Positions 1 through 11,432 of a stretch of DNA of 64,000 bases are shown in pieces. The translations under genes were made by a program, and so were the position numbers. Below the pieces are notes generated by a model. It saw nothing but the letters and a program-made list of their open reading frames with translations. It made no database searches and was not told where the DNA came from. The DNA lies in NCBI GenBank assembly GCA_963575745.1, contig CAUYUJ010003914.1, forward strand, positions 64,001 through 128,000. Direction: 5' to 3'. Positions within the stretch are counted from its first letter, which is position 1; the number at the start of each line of letters is the position of its first letter. The DNA comes from Prorocentrum cordatum (Eukaryota; Sar; Dinophyceae; Prorocentrales; Prorocentraceae).

Positions 1-590
1 CCGAGGCCTGCCCCCGGGGCCAGGCACAGTCGACCCGTCACACGAGGACGCGCGAGAGGGACATGCGAGGGCCTTGTGGACGCCCCTTTTGCCCTTTCGG
101 AGAGCTTGTCGAGCGGGGCGCGGCCAGCGCAGGCGGCCACGGATGGGCCGAGGAGGCAAGGATGCAGGGGCACCCTTGGAAGGGTGGCCCGTCCGAACTG
201 CGCGGGTTGACTGCAGCTCTCCTTCCTGGATCCGCTTTCGGACAGTCCGTGAGCCCCCCCCTGGCGGGCCCCGGGGAGGCCAAAAACGGAGGAGAACCTC
301 GGGGCCCGTTTCCCTCAGGACCCGCTTCCCGCATGGCGACAGCCCCCCCCACATCACATCCCCTGGGGCTGGTGCTTCGCCGCGGGCCGTTTGTTGTCGG
401 TTGCTCTTGGCCGCGGCGGGGGCCCGAGAACGACCCCCCCCCCCGCCCCCCCCCGCCCAGGCGTCGAGAGTGCGAAGAGCCCGGGGTCCAGTCGCAGTGG
501 GCGTCCGTGGTGCGCGCGTCCTCGTTCGCAGCGGCAGTGCATTTGGCACGGCGGGGCTCTCAGCCCAGAGGGGCGGAAGAAGAAAAAACA
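1..590. other. GC-rich non-coding DNA, no gene recognised
   Basis: Open frames exist on both strands, but they are proline/arginine/glycine-rich products of base composition and match no family I recognise. Positions about 232-320 resemble the dispersed element described at 33191-33349 (a GGCC..GGGGAGGCC core followed by an A-rich stretch). Confidence 0.4.
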
Positions 591-750
591 CAAAGGTAAA
601 CTTTCGGACGTCCGCGCGGATGTCTCGGATCTGCGCTGAGACCGCCTCCCAGGCGCGCGGAGCGCGCCAGGAGCGGCGCCCGAATCGCCGCCAGGATAGT
701 CCAGCGCCGATCTAAGAAACCCGCGAGGAGCTCCGAAAATTATGTTAATG
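590..750. repeat. Diverged copy of GC-rich palindromic element (family P)
   Basis: The left arm reads GTCCGCGCGGATGTCTCGGA. The centre is GCGCGCGGAGCGCGCC, and the right arm is an eroded reverse complement ending in an A/T-rich edge. The same design is intact at 32595-32796 and recurs at 11108-11268, 18240-18390 and 35071-35215. Confidence 0.6.
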
Positions 751-1434
751 CGGCTTGTTTGTTTCGACAGCAGAGGGCGCACAAGCAAACAATCTGAAGT
801 GAAGCAGCGCTTTCAGACGATAGGAATGGAAGCATCAGTGCCGATATGACCACCTGCACTCGTGCTGCACATGCTTTATGCACGTCAACCGCGCCCGACG
901 TGTCGGCTAGGTCGGGTACTCTCTTGTTGCCAAAATGGTGTGGCGTCAGACTCTCGAAATCCCCAAATACTTTCCCGCACGATCCGTCACCGCATGCATG
1001 GTTTTGGGAAACTGAAGGCCCAAGTCGCCCGAGACATCTTTGGAGAACGACCCAGTCTCAAAACCCTACACTCAAACCAAATCCCCACTGACTCACTCGA
1101 CGGTTTGGTCACTGCACCGTTTTGAAGCTTTCGACTATCGTCCTCCTCCTGTGTCTGCTCCTGCTCCTGCTCCTGCTCCTGGTCCTGCTCCTCCTCATGA
1201 TTATTGATCCTCCTCATCGTTCTCCTCCTCCTCTTCCTCTCCTCCACTACTGGTTTCACAGATCGAACACTTGACCTCTCAAGGGGTGCGCCGTGACCAG
1301 AAACACGAAGGGAAGCAGACCGTAGTGACCAGGAGCCCCCAGGATGCGCAAAGCATACCCAAGCCGTTCAGCAAAGCATAGACCCTCGAACCTCGAACCT
1401 CTTCCTCAGACCTCGAACCTCGTCCCTACTCCGT
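751..1434. other. No gene seen; short CTCCTG-type repeat
   Basis: Nothing in either strand reads as a protein family. A hexamer repeat (GCTCCT and variants) lies at 1140-1200 and a short repeat of CCTCGAACCT type at about 1385-1425. Confidence 0.4.
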
Positions 1435-1608
1435 TCAGACTGTGTACCCCGGACCCCTCCCGGACTCCCCCCCGAGGCCCATCCTGGCAAGCTTCGCTCG
1501 AACCATGCCCGGGGATGGAACGATTAGGTGCAGACGGCGCCAGGGTCCCACCAGTGAGCACCAGGCGAGGCCTTCCAGAGTGAGCGCGGAAGCGATGCCC
1601 TGTGTGTT
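1435..1608 (-). CDS. Possible terminal exon, unknown protein
   Basis: On the minus strand an acceptor-like GGGGCAG lies directly after the palindromic repeat. From 1608 an open frame runs to a TGA at 1435-1437. It begins NTQGIASALTLEGLAW and is far less biased in composition than its surroundings. It lies downstream of the ankyrin exon (1851-2021), so it may be the next exon of that gene, with the palindromic repeat as the intron. No family is recognised and no splice product can be proved from DNA alone. Confidence 0.3.
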   Translation of the reverse strand, partial: NTQGIASALTLEGLAWCSLVGPWRRLHLIVPSPGMVRAKLARMGLGGESGRGPGYTV

Positions 1609-1615
1609 CTGCCCC

Positions 1616-1850
1616 TCTTTGGGCGCCCGAGTTATCCGGGGTAACTCGGGTCTGGGGTAACTCGGGTTCGGACTCCCGAAAAAGCGAACCCGAGTTAACC
1701 CTGACCCGAGTTACCCCTGATGATTCGGGGCTCTGGACGCCCGAAATATCCGGGGTAACTCGGGTCCGGGATAACTCGGGTTCGGACTCCCGAAAAACGA
1801 ACCCGAGTTATCCCTGACCCGAGTTACCCCTGATGATTCGGGGCTCTGAC
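1616..1850. repeat. Palindromic 114-bp tandem repeat, two copies
   Basis: Each unit contains the inverted arms GGTAACTCGGGT and ACCCGAGTTACC, with TGATGATTCGGGGCTCTG at one end. A second array of three copies lies at 46095-46436. On the minus strand both arrays begin GTCAGAGCC, immediately after exon-like sequence (AG|GTCAGAG at 1851/1850), and end near a RGGRCAG acceptor. The repeat therefore has the form of an intron. Confidence 0.85.
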
Positions 1851-2021
1851 CTCTGCTCCCTCCCTCGCCCCTCCTGGACGATGGCCACGGACGGGTCGTC
1901 GGCCATCACCGCCAGGCACAGGGCAGACCGCCCGTCCCCGTCCAGGTGGTTGACGTCGGACCCGGCCTCGAGGAGCGGCCCCACGAGGCCGGCGTGCCCC
2001 AGCTTTGCCGCCCACTCGAGC
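1851..2021 (-). CDS. Ankyrin-repeat exon (fragment)
   Basis: The minus strand, entered after CAGCCAG|G, encodes LEWAAKLGHAGLVGPLLEAG followed by SDVNHLDGDGRSALCLAV. This matches the ankyrin pattern of helix, LLEAGADVN turn, then DGxSAL(H)LAV. It ends at GCAGAG|GTCAGAG, a good donor. The exon covers about one and a half repeats; the rest of the gene is not visible nearby, although three other ankyrin exons occur on the same strand (15.8, 20.9 and 33.4 kb). Ankyrin repeats bind proteins, and no specific partner can be inferred. It could be a live exon or a relic. Confidence 0.65.
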
Positions 2022-2616
2022 CTGGCTGGCGCGCGAGGGGTGTTTTTTTTGGGGGGGGGGCACGTCTAGTTCGCTGCTGCTGCTGATGATGCATCCTTCT
2101 CCTTCTTCTCCCACCCTCGCTCACCAGGAAGGGAGAGAGAGAGAGAGAGAGGAGGAAGGGGTGGGGAGGGAGGAGCGAGGAGGAGGAGGTGGTGGTGGTG
2201 GCGGTGGTGGTGGACGGCCATGAAGGCGGGCATGCAGTTACTCAATCTAAAGTCACTCTCGGAGGCCTTTCACTCTCAGCCAAACCTGCATGAGCGACCC
2301 AAGAGCAGGAGGAGAAGGAGGAGAGGGGGGGGAGGAGGGAGAGGAGAGAAGGAAGGAGGAAAAAGAGAGGGAGGCAAGGAGGAGGCGAAGGAAGAGGAGA
2401 GGAGGAAGAGGAGGAGGAGGAAGAGGAGAGGAGGAGGAAGAGGAGGAGGAGGAGGGGGAGGAGGAGGAGGAGGAGGAGAAGGCGTGCCCCAGCTTTGCCG
2501 CCCACTCGAGCCTGGCTGGCGCGAGGGGTGTTGGGGGGGGGGGGCAGGTCTAGTTCGCTGCTGCTGCTGATGATGCATCCTTCTCCTTCTTCTCCCACCC
2601 TCGCTCACCAGGAAGG

Positions 2617-2647
<31 letters not shown>

Positions 2648-3389
2648 GGGGAGGGAGGAGCGAGAGGAGGAGGAGGTGGTGGTGGCGGTGGTGGTGGACG
2701 GCCATGAAGGCGGGCATGCAGTTACTCAAATTTAAAGTCACTCACTCGAGGCCTTTAACTCCTCAGCCAAACCCCATGAGCGACCAAGAGCAGGAGGAGA
2801 AGGAGGAGGAGGGGGGGAGGAGAGAGGGAGAGAAGGAGGAGGAAGAAGAGAGGGAGGCAAGGAGGGGAGGAGAGAAGGCTAGAGGAGTAGGAGGAAGAGG
2901 AGGAGGAGGAATGAGGAGGAGGATGAAGAGGAGAGGAGGAGGGGGAAGGAGGATGAGGAGGAAGGAGGAGGAGAAGGGCGTGCCCCAGCTTTGGCCGCCC
3001 CTCGAGCCTGTGCTGGCGCGAGGGGGTGTTTTGGGGGGGGGGGGGCAGGTCTAGTTCGCTGCTGCTGCTGATGATGCATCCTTCTCCTTCTTCTCCCACC
3101 CTCGCTCACCAGGAAGGGAGAGAGAGAGAGAGAGGAGGAAGGGGTGGGGAGGGAGGAGCGAGGAGGAGGAGGAGGTGGTGGTGGCGGTGGTGGTGGACGG
3201 CCATGAAGGCGGGCATGCAGTTACTCAAATTTAAAGTCACTCTCGGAGGCCTTTAACTCCTCAGCCAAACCTCCATGAGCGACCCAAGAGCAGGAGGAGA
3301 AGGAGGAGGAGGGGGGGAGGAGGGAGAGGAGAGAAGGAAGGAGGAAGAAGAGAGGGAGGCAAGGAGGAGGAGGAAGAGAAGGAAGAGGA

Positions 3390-3436
<47 letters not shown>

Positions 3437-4478
3437 GGAGGAGGGGGAGGAGGAGGAGGAGGAGGAGAAGGCGTGCCCCAGCTTTGCCGCCCACTCGAGC
3501 CTGGATGGCGCGAGGGGTGTTTGGGGGGGGGCAGGTCTAGTTCGCTGCTGCTGCTGATGATGCATCCTTCTCCTTCTTCTCCCACCCTCGCTCACCAGGA
3601 AGGGAGAGAGAGAGAGAGAGAGAGAGAGAGGAAGGGGTTGGGAGGGAGGAGCGAGGAGGAGGAGGTGGTGGTGGCGGTGGTGGTGGACGGCCATGAAGGC
3701 GGGCATGCAGTTACTCACATTTAAAGTCACTCTCGGAGGCCTTTAACTCCTCAGCCAAACCTCCATGAGCGACCCAAGAGCAGGAGGAGAAGGAGGAGGA
3801 GGGGGGGAGGAGGGAGAGGAGAGAAGGAAGGAGGAGAAGAGAGGGAAGGCTAAGGAGGAGGAGGCAGAGGGAAGAGGAGCAGGAGGACGAGGAGGAGGAG
3901 GCAGAGGAGGAGGAGGAAAGACAGGAGGAGGGGAGGGGGAGAGGAGGAGGAGGAGAAGTCGTCCCCAGCTACTTTTGCCGCCACACTCGAGCCCTGGCTG
4001 GCGCGTAGTTGATGTGTTGGTGTCTGTGGGGGGTGTTCGTCCCGGGGGGGGGGGGGCAGCGTCTAGTCGCTGCTGCTCTTTTTTGTCTTGCTCGCTTGAT
4101 GAGGCACCCTTCTCTATCTTTTCCCTCCCACGCCCTTCCGCCTCAGCTCAGGAACGGGAGACGAGAGAGAGGAGTTTAAATAGGTAGTATCGAGAGAGGA
4201 AGGGAAGGGGTGTTGGATGGGAGGGGGCCAGGCGATGGGGGTGTTTAGGAGGAGGTGGTGGTGGCGGTAGTGGTGGACGGCCATGAAGGCGGGCATGCAG
4301 TTACTCAAATTTAAAGTCACTCTCGGAGGCCTTTCACTCCTCAGCCAAACCTCCATGAGCGACCCAAGAGCAGGAGGAGAAGGAGGAGGAGGGGGGGAGG
4401 AGGGAGAGGAGAGAAGGAAGGAGGAAGAAGAGAGGGAGGCAAGGAGGAGGAGAAGGAAGAGGAGAGGAGGAAGAGGAG

Positions 4479-4510
<32 letters not shown>

Positions 4511-6454
4511 GGGGGAGGGGGAGGAGGAGGAGGAGGAGGAGAAGGCGTGCCCCAGCTTTGCCGCCCACTCGAGCCTGGCTGGCGCGAGGGGTGTTGTGGG
4601 GGGGGAGGGGGGGCAGGTCGTGTTCGCTGCTGCTGCTGATGATGCATCCTTCTCCTTCTTCTCCCACCCTCGCTCACCAGGAAGGGATAGAAAGAGAGAG
4701 GAGGAAGGGGTGGGGAGGGAGGAGCGAGGAGGAGGAGGAAGTGGTGGTGGCGGTGGTGGTGGACGGCCATGAAGGCGGGCATGCAGTTACTCAAATTTAA
4801 AGTCACTCTCGGAGGCCTCTAACTCCTCCACCAAACCTTCATGAGCGACCCAAGAGCAGGAGGAGAAGGAGGAGGAGGGGGGGGCGGAGGGAGAGGAGAG
4901 AAGGAAGGAGGAAGAAGAGAGGGAGGCAATGAGGAGGAGGAGGAGAAGGAAGAGGAGAGGAGGAAGAGGAGGAGGAGTAAGAGGAGGAGGGGAGGAGAGG
5001 AAGAGGAGGAGGAGGGGAGGAGGAGGGAGGAAGGGCGTGCCCCAGCTTTGCCGCCACTCCTAACGCCTGGGCTGGCGCGAGGGGTGTTGGGGGGGGGGGC
5101 AGGTATAGTTGGGCTGCTGGCCTGCTGATGGAGTATCCTTCTCCTTCTTCTCCCACCCTCGCTCACCAGGAAGGGAGAGAGAGAGAGAGAGGAGGAAGGG
5201 GTGGGGAGGGAGGAGCGAGGAGGAGGAGGAGGACGTGGTGGTGGCGGTGGTGGTGGACGGCCATGAAGGCGGGCATGCAGTTACTCAAAGTTAAAGTCAC
5301 TCTCGGAGGCCTTTCACTCCTCAGCCAAACCTGCATGAGCGACCCAAGAGCAGGAGGAGAAGGAGGAGGAGGGGGGGAGGAGGGAGCGGAGAGAAGGAAG
5401 GAGGAAGACGAGAGGGAGGCAAGGAGGAGGCGAATGAAGAGGAGAGGAGGAAGAGGAGGAGGAAGAGGAGAAGGAGGAGGAAGAGGAGGAGGAGGAGGGG
5501 GAGGAGGAGGAGGAGGAGAAGGCGTGCCCCAGCTTTGCCGCCCACTCGAGCCTGGCTGGCGCGAGGGGTGTTGGGGGGGGGGCAGGTCTAGTTCGCTGCT
5601 GCTGCTGATGATGTGCATCCTGTCATCACCGTTCATTACTCCCAACCTCGCGGCACCAGGAAGGGAGAGAGTGAGAGAGGAGACCGGAGAGGAGGAAGGG
5701 CGCTGGGAGGGAGGAGCGAGGAGGAGGAGGAGGTGGTGGTGTCGGTGGTGGTGGACGGCCATGAAGGCGGGCATGCAATTACTCAAATGTAAAATCACTC
5801 TCGGAGGCCTTTAACTCCTCAGCCAGACCTCCATGAGCGACCCAAGAGCAGGAGGAGAAGGAGGAGGAGGGGGGGAGGAGGGAGAGGAGAGAAGGAAGGA
5901 TGAAGACGAGAGGGAGGCAAGGAGGAGGAGACGGAAGAGGAGAGGAGGAAGAGGAGGAGGAAGAGGAGAAGGAGGAGGAAGAGGAAGAGGAGGAGGGGGA
6001 GGAGGAGGAGGAGGAGGAGGAGAAGGCGTGCCCCAGCTTTGCCGCCCACTCGAGCCTGGCTGGCGCGAGGGGTGTTGGGGGGGGGGGGCAGGTTTAGTTC
6101 GCTGCTGCTGCTGCTGATGATGCATCCTTCTCCTTCTTCTCCCACCCTCGCTCACCAGGAAGGGAGAGAGAGATAGAGAGAGAGAGAGAGAGGAGGAAGG
6201 GGTGGGGAGGGAGGAGCGAGGAGGAGGAGGAGGTGGTGGTGGCGGTGGTGGTGGACGGCCATGAAGGCGGTCATGCGATGCAGTTACTCAAATTTAAAGT
6301 CACTCTCGGAGGCCTTTCACTCCTCAGCCAAACCTCCATGAGCGACCCAAGAGCAGGAGGAGAAGGAGGAGGAGGGGGGAGGAGGGAGAGGAGAGAAGGA
6401 AGGAGGAAGAAGAGAGGGAGGCAAGGAGGAGGAGAAGGAAGAGGAGAGGAGGAA

Positions 6455-6486
<32 letters not shown>

Positions 6487-6990
6487 GGAGGAGGGGGAGG
6501 GGGAGGAGGAGGAGGAGGAGGAGAAGGCGTGCCCCAGCTTTGCCGCCCACTCGAGCCTGGCTGGCGCGAGGGGTGTTGGGGGGGGGGGGCAGGTTTAGTT
6601 CGCTGCTGCTGCTGATGATGTATCCTTCTCCTTCTTCTCCCACCCTCGCTCACCAGGAAGGGAGAGAGAGAGAGAGAGAGGAGGAAGGGGTGGGGAGGGA
6701 GGAGCGAGGAGGAGGAGGAGGTGGTGGTGGCGGTGGTGGTGGTGGACGGCCATGAAGGCGGGCATGCAGTTACTCAAATTTAAAGTCACTCTCGGAGGCC
6801 TTTAACTCCTCAGCCAAACCTCCATGAGCGACCCAAGAGCAGGAGGAGAAGGAGGAGGAGGGGGGGAGGAGGGAGAGGAGAGAAGGAAGGAGGAAGAAGA
6901 AAAGGGCAAGGAGGAGGAGAAGGAAGAGGAGAGGAGGAAGAGGAGGAGGAGGAGGAGGAGGAAGAGGAGGAGGAGGAGGAGGAGGAGAAG
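2022..6990 (-). repeat. Tandem array of about ten ~490-bp units
   Basis: Anchor sequence GTGCCCCAGCTTTGCCGCCC recurs near 1995, 2485, 2980, 3474, 3960 (diverged), 4547, 5036, 5524, 6029 and 6530, a spacing of about 485-590. Each unit holds, in order, the anchor, a G-run, CTGCTGCTGATGATGCATCC, a GA tract, GGTGGTGGCGG, GGCGGGCATGCAGTTACTC, CTCCATGAGCGACCCAAGAG and a 150-200 bp purine (GAG) tract. Read on the minus strand, the anchor is the acceptor and the first dozen codons of the ankyrin exon (LEWAAKLGHA). Long open frames here are translations of the repeat and are not genes. Confidence 0.92.
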
Positions 6991-7640
6991 GAGGGCGCTG
7001 AGGGTGCCGATGACGCGGGGTATGCCCCTACCCCCTGGCATGCAGGCCGCGCAGGAAGCCAGCCAATGCCATCCTCCAGCGCTGCCGAGCCAATGACCAG
7101 CGCAACTCGACGGCATCCGGCACAGCGACGGGGCCGACGCAGGACCCCAGAGCGCCGCCCCAGGGCGGCCAGAGAAAGGAAGGGAACCAGGTACGGCGAC
7201 GAGGCCGACGCGGGAGCCCCCCAAACCGCCGCCCCAACGGCGGCCAGAAGGTCGCGGCGAGACCGCCCCGGCGCGACGCGGGGCCAGACGCCGCCACGCA
7301 GAAGAGGAGGCGACCCCCGCTGTGGCGACGAGGCCGCGCCCGCACGAGCGCCGTCGGGTGCCCGCAACCATCTGCAGGGCCTGCAGTCATAAACCCTGAC
7401 AGGGACGCGCGGTAAGGACGGAGGACCTTCGGAAGCCGAAGTTGGGATGTTTGGGGCGGCGGACGACGAAAACCCCAAGGACGCAAGAGCATGGAAGAGC
7501 AAGGACGCAAGGGTACCCTGAGCAAAGTCGCGCGTCCTTACTAGGGGTTTTGACTGTACTCGTTCAGGAACTGATTGCTCCTCGTGCAGTTGCGCACCAC
7601 GCTCTTTCAGTCGGCACACAATATCTGTTCCGCCAGCTTC
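6991..7640. other. GC-rich DNA, no recognised gene
   Basis: Both strands stay open for 160-270 codons, but the products are arginine/proline/alanine-rich with no motif. This is the expected outcome at this GC content. Nothing else was identified. Confidence 0.35.
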
Positions 7641-7699
7641 TCAAGCGTGGCATCGTCGATTCTGTCGAAATTGCCGTCGCGATTCCCCATGGCGACGAC

Positions 7700-8975
7700 A
7701 CTGCTGCGGAACTTCGGGAAGTCCTTCCGCTCTGTAAGTGTGCTTACCGCGTTTGCTCCACATCTTCTTGCGGCCGATTTTCGGCTCGGCGACCTGCTCC
7801 CTGTTGTCGGGCTCCTCCATGTCGGACCTGACGCTCAAAATCTTGAGAGCCGCCCCACCCTCCGTCATGAGGCTGATCTCCCCGTCGGATGCTGAGTAGC
7901 CCTCGTCGCCCTTCTTCGTGCCCACCTCTGCGAACTCCATCACGTCTGCACTCTTGTCTTCCTCCTTCTCGCCCCCGTCTGCGAACCACACCGAGTCTGC
8001 ATTCATGGCGTCCTTCTCCTCGCCCTCCTGGGTGACCACTGCCTGACGCCACGCCGCGAGCGAGCAGTCCAGGGAGTCCCTGATGAAGTCGGCCGCGTCT
8101 CGACCAGGTTGTCCCGCAACGGTACCTTGCAACTCAAGATCTCCAAGCATCTTTGAGTCCAAGGCGAACTCTTGCACGAGAGTGGGGAGGCTCATCTCGT
8201 CGTCCAGCGGTTCTTCTTCCACGGCGGCGTCGCAAGTGACGGCGCCTCCTTCTTCGCGTTCCTCTGGTGCTCCAGCTCCTTGAGGGTCTCCTCCTGACAC
8301 TCCTCCGAGAGCTGTCGCAAGTGTTACAGCTCCTCCAACTGCCTCTTGGGCATGATCATTGTCTCCTCGAGCGGCGTGGTTCGGCACATCCCGCAGCTCC
8401 GCCTGAAGCCGAAGATGATGTACTGGCACTTCCTGCTCGGGCATTCCCACTTGGCCACCTGGATGCGGAAATGACCATGTAGCTTAACTGTTTGCCTCGA
8501 TGGCCTCCGCCTCGTCGTGTGTTTCTCCGTGTCCTTCTGATCCTGGGAGTGCTTCGGCGAGGCCTCTTCTTGGGTAGCGGCTTCTTCACGATCTGCACTT
8601 GGTAGTACTTCTCCTGGTCCTCCTGGGTGTCCTTCTCCGTGCTCTTGAGGCTGGTGTCCTCCATCAGGCCAACCTCCGCGAGCCTCACGCACAGGTCGGG
8701 CCAGCTGGCGAGCACCTCCTCCTACTCCTCCTCCTCCTCGCCATCGTCATGGGGCACACGCTGCCCTCCCAGTTCAAGCCCGAGACCATGGGCAAGCGCC
8801 TCTACTTCACCCCGCTTCTCGAACTCCCTCCTGTTGGCCTCGATGGCCTGCCTCACTGAGCTGCGGGACACCACGCTGGTTGGCGAGGAGCTCCACAATG
8901 AGCTCGCTGGCGCCGACCTCGCGGGCGGGGTCCGAGGCAGGTCCCCCGAGCTCGCCATTGAAAATCGCACCCGGA
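7700..8975 (-). pseudogene. Decayed gene: zinc ribbon, coiled coil, acidic tail
   Basis: Protein-like sequence runs down the minus strand but switches frame. It starts near 8970 with GASELIVELLANQRGVP and then RQAIEANRREFEKRGEVEAL. An in-frame TAG (about 8725) follows, then VLASWPDLCVRLAEVGLMED. A shifted frame gives WECPSRKC and, 14 residues later, CGMC, a likely four-cysteine zinc site. A TAA (about 8327) interrupts a heptad-rich stretch (MPKRQLEEL, then LRQLSEECQEETLKELEHQR). A third frame gives an acidic C-terminal half (SLPTLVQEFALDSKMLGDLE onward) to about 7700. At least two nonsense codons and two or three frame changes argue for a pseudogene. Introns could explain some switches but not the stops. 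The family is not recognised. Confidence 0.5.
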
Positions 8976-9089
8976 ATCAGCAGCTTGAGGATCGTGCCCA
9001 AGCCCGGAGGGACATCACTGAGCTCCCGCGCGGTGCGCCGTTGCGAGTCGCGCGCGCGAACGCCCAAACCCGACGCTCGGGCCGCAATG

Positions 9090-9256
9090 GCTAGGAGGAG
9101 GAGGAGGAGGAGGAGGAGGAGGAGGCGGAAATCGGAAGAGGGAGGGAGGAAGGAGGGTGGAGGAGGGAGGAGGAACACCGCTTCCTCCCCCCGCCCTCTT
9201 ACTCCTCTTCCTCCTCCTCCTCCTCCTCCTCCTCCTCCTCCTCCTCCTCCTCCTAC
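9090..9256. repeat. GGA tract facing a CTC tract
   Basis: A (GGA)n run at about 9093-9126 and a (CTC)n run at about 9200-9254 are mutually complementary, giving a long imperfect hairpin. Confidence 0.85.
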
Positions 9257-9900
9257 TCGGGGCAAGCTGAGCTGAACCGCACACGGCGGGGCTGACCGCC
9301 TGAAGTCGCAAGGTCCTCCGCGAAAGCCAGACCGCCTGAAGTCGCAAGGTCCTCGTCCATATCGCCACTCGGGCCGCCTCCCCTTCACCTCTCAGGTACT
9401 TTAGTAGTGGAAACAATTGGTTTTCAAAATGTTTGGTCTTTAGAAGCTCTGCGTGGCGACTCCCCCGTCGCCACGCGTGCTCTCTGCGTGCCTGCGGGGG
9501 CGCCGCCACGTAGAAGTACTGGAGGCCGAGCATTTTGGGCGTCGCTACGCACGCCCTCTGCGTGGCTGCGACCATTTGTTGAAACCCTAAAACCAATTCA
9601 ATTCACTAATAAAGTACTGGTTCCACATGTTCTAAACGCGGGCCCGGAACGCTCGACCCTTTCCCGCAGGGGGCAATGTTTTTCGTCCCGCAGAATCTCT
9701 AGACTGCCCCAGGGCCCGACGTCGGCCCCTCGAAACCTGACATCGTCTACAAAACAAGTCGTTAACAGCAGCAAGACTTATTAACTAGTCAGGGGGGCTT
9801 TGGGAGTCTGTGAGCCGCTGCACTTGGCTTGCAGAGCCCTCCAAGGGCCTTCAGAGAGGCCGAAAAAACGAACCAACACCCAAAACTTCCCCCGTCGGTG
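9257..9900. other. No gene; 25-bp direct repeat
   Basis: A direct repeat (GACCGCCTGAAGTCGCAAGG plus five bases) occurs at 9294 and 9330. The rest shows no coding signal. Confidence 0.45.
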
Positions 9901-9904
9901 GCGA

Positions 9905-10266
9905 CATCCGAGCTCTAGCCCCACCAACCAGCCCTCCCTCCTCCTCCTCTCTCCCCTCCCCCTCCTCCTCCCTCCCTCCTCTCATCTCCACCCCTCCTCC
10001 CCTCCCCTATCTTCTTCCTCCTCCTCCCCCTCCTCCCACTCCTCTCCTCCCCTCCTCCTACCCTCTCCCATCCTCCTCTCCTCCTCCCCCCTCCCCTCCG
10101 CCCTCCTCCTCCACCTCCTCCTCCTACTCCTCCTCCTCTCTCTCCTCCTCCTCCCTTTCCCTCCTCCTCTCCTCCTCCTCCTCCTCCCTTCCTCCTCCTC
10201 CTCCTCCTTCCTTCCTCCTCCTCCTCGTCCTCCTCCTCCTCCTCCTCCTCCTCCTCCTCCTCCTCC
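9905..10266. repeat. Polypyrimidine TCC/CTC tract
   Basis: About 360 bp of almost uninterrupted C and T on the plus strand, mainly CTC/TCC triplets. Confidence 0.9.
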
Positions 10267-10268
10267 TG

Positions 10269-10350
10269 AATCGATGGGAGGCGGGGTAGGGCTCGGATTT
10301 CGCCAGGTGTCCGACGAAATTCGAATCCCACCCTAGCCGCCCATCGAGTT
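10269..10350. repeat. 82-bp hairpin element
   Basis: The left arm starts AATCGATGGGAGGCGGGGTA. The right arm is the reverse complement of AACTCGATGGGCGGCTAGGG. The arms are about 35 bp with a few mismatches around a short loop. Confidence 0.75.
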
Positions 10351-10399
10351 GCCTGCATCTTGGATCGACGAGGGTGCACGTCGGTCGAACAGAAAATTG

Positions 10400-10600
10400 G
10401 CAGAAGCATGAAGTAGGGGGGCGTCGGAGGCAGATCGGGTCTCCCCCCGCCCCCCTGAAGAGGAGGGGAGAGGGAAACGCAGAAGCATGAAGCAGGCAGG
10501 CGCTGGAAGCAGACTGGGTCTCCACCCGCCCCCTGAGGAGGAGGGGAGAGGGAAAACCGCTCGATCCACTGGAGCAGGAAGGCAACTGCAGTAGATTGGG
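10400..10600. repeat. ~78-bp tandem pair, dispersed family
   Basis: Two copies start GCAGAAGCATGAAG and end GAGGAGGGGAGAGGGAAA. Related pieces are at 10850-10890, 11280-11400 and 36460-36530. Confidence 0.7.
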
Positions 10601-11107
10601 ACTTGGGTATTGGGCATCCGAGAACGCCCCACTTGTTCGGCCCTCGCCTCCCACGACGCGACGATGCCCAGAGGAGAGGACAGATGGGGAGCCCGGCACG
10701 GCTGCTCCCCCGGGGCCTCTCCGCGAGGGCGCGCCCCGACCAGGATCTCGAGGCGCACCCGGCGGCGGCGAGGGGAGGGCAGCGCGTCATGCCCCGAGAG
10801 CGATGCCGCGAGAAGAAGGTGGCGACCCGTCGGTCGGCAGAGGTGGGCAGAAGCATGAAACAGGAAGGCGTTGGAAGCAGACTGCTATGTTGCATGCTCG
10901 GGAGGCCTTATCTGTCCCCTCGCGGCCCTATCCGCGCCGAATCGGTGTCGTGTCCAGATCCGCGTCGAATCCTTGTCGAATTCGCGTACGCCAAATCCGC
11001 GTCCAGTCCGCATCGAGCCCGCGTGGGGAACAAGAAACGACACCAATTTCGGGGACAAGCGAGGACTCCAGAAGGTGCAACGTGAAGGCTAGAGGAAGAA
11101 CAACTGC

Positions 11108-11268
11108 ATGAACACAAACTTTTGGAGGTCCGCGCGGATGTCTTGGATCTGGGCCAGAACCCCCTCCCCGGCGCGCGGAGCGCGCCAGGGGCGGCGCCGG
11201 AGGCGCCGCCAGGGGGCGCAAGCGCGGATCCAAGAAATCCGCGCGGACCGTCGACAGTTTATGTTTAT
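11108..11268. repeat. Palindromic element, family P
   Basis: The arms GGTCCGCGCGGATGTCTTGG and CCAAGAAATCCGCGCGGACC surround a GGCGCGCGGAGCGCGCC centre. The flank ATGTTTATGCC matches the A/T-rich edge of the intact copy at 32595. Confidence 0.8.
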
Positions 11269-11432
11269 GCCGTTTTCTTTGTTGGCCTCGGAAGGCGTCG
11301 GAGCTAGATTGAGCTTCCGCCCGCGCCCCGAAGAGGAGGGAAGAGGGACGGCCGCTCGACTCTTGGAGCAAGAAGGCGCCTGAAGCAGAGTGGGACCTGG
11401 ACATCAAAAAATACCTGCTTTCAACGACCAGC

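Noticed and set aside
2005-6989. Many poly-Glu, poly-Gly, poly-Leu and poly-Pro frames
   Set aside because: Products of the GAG-rich tandem array on both strands.
7028-7619. Long minus-strand frames upstream of the array
   Set aside because: Arg/Ala/Pro-rich, open in several frames at once, no motif.
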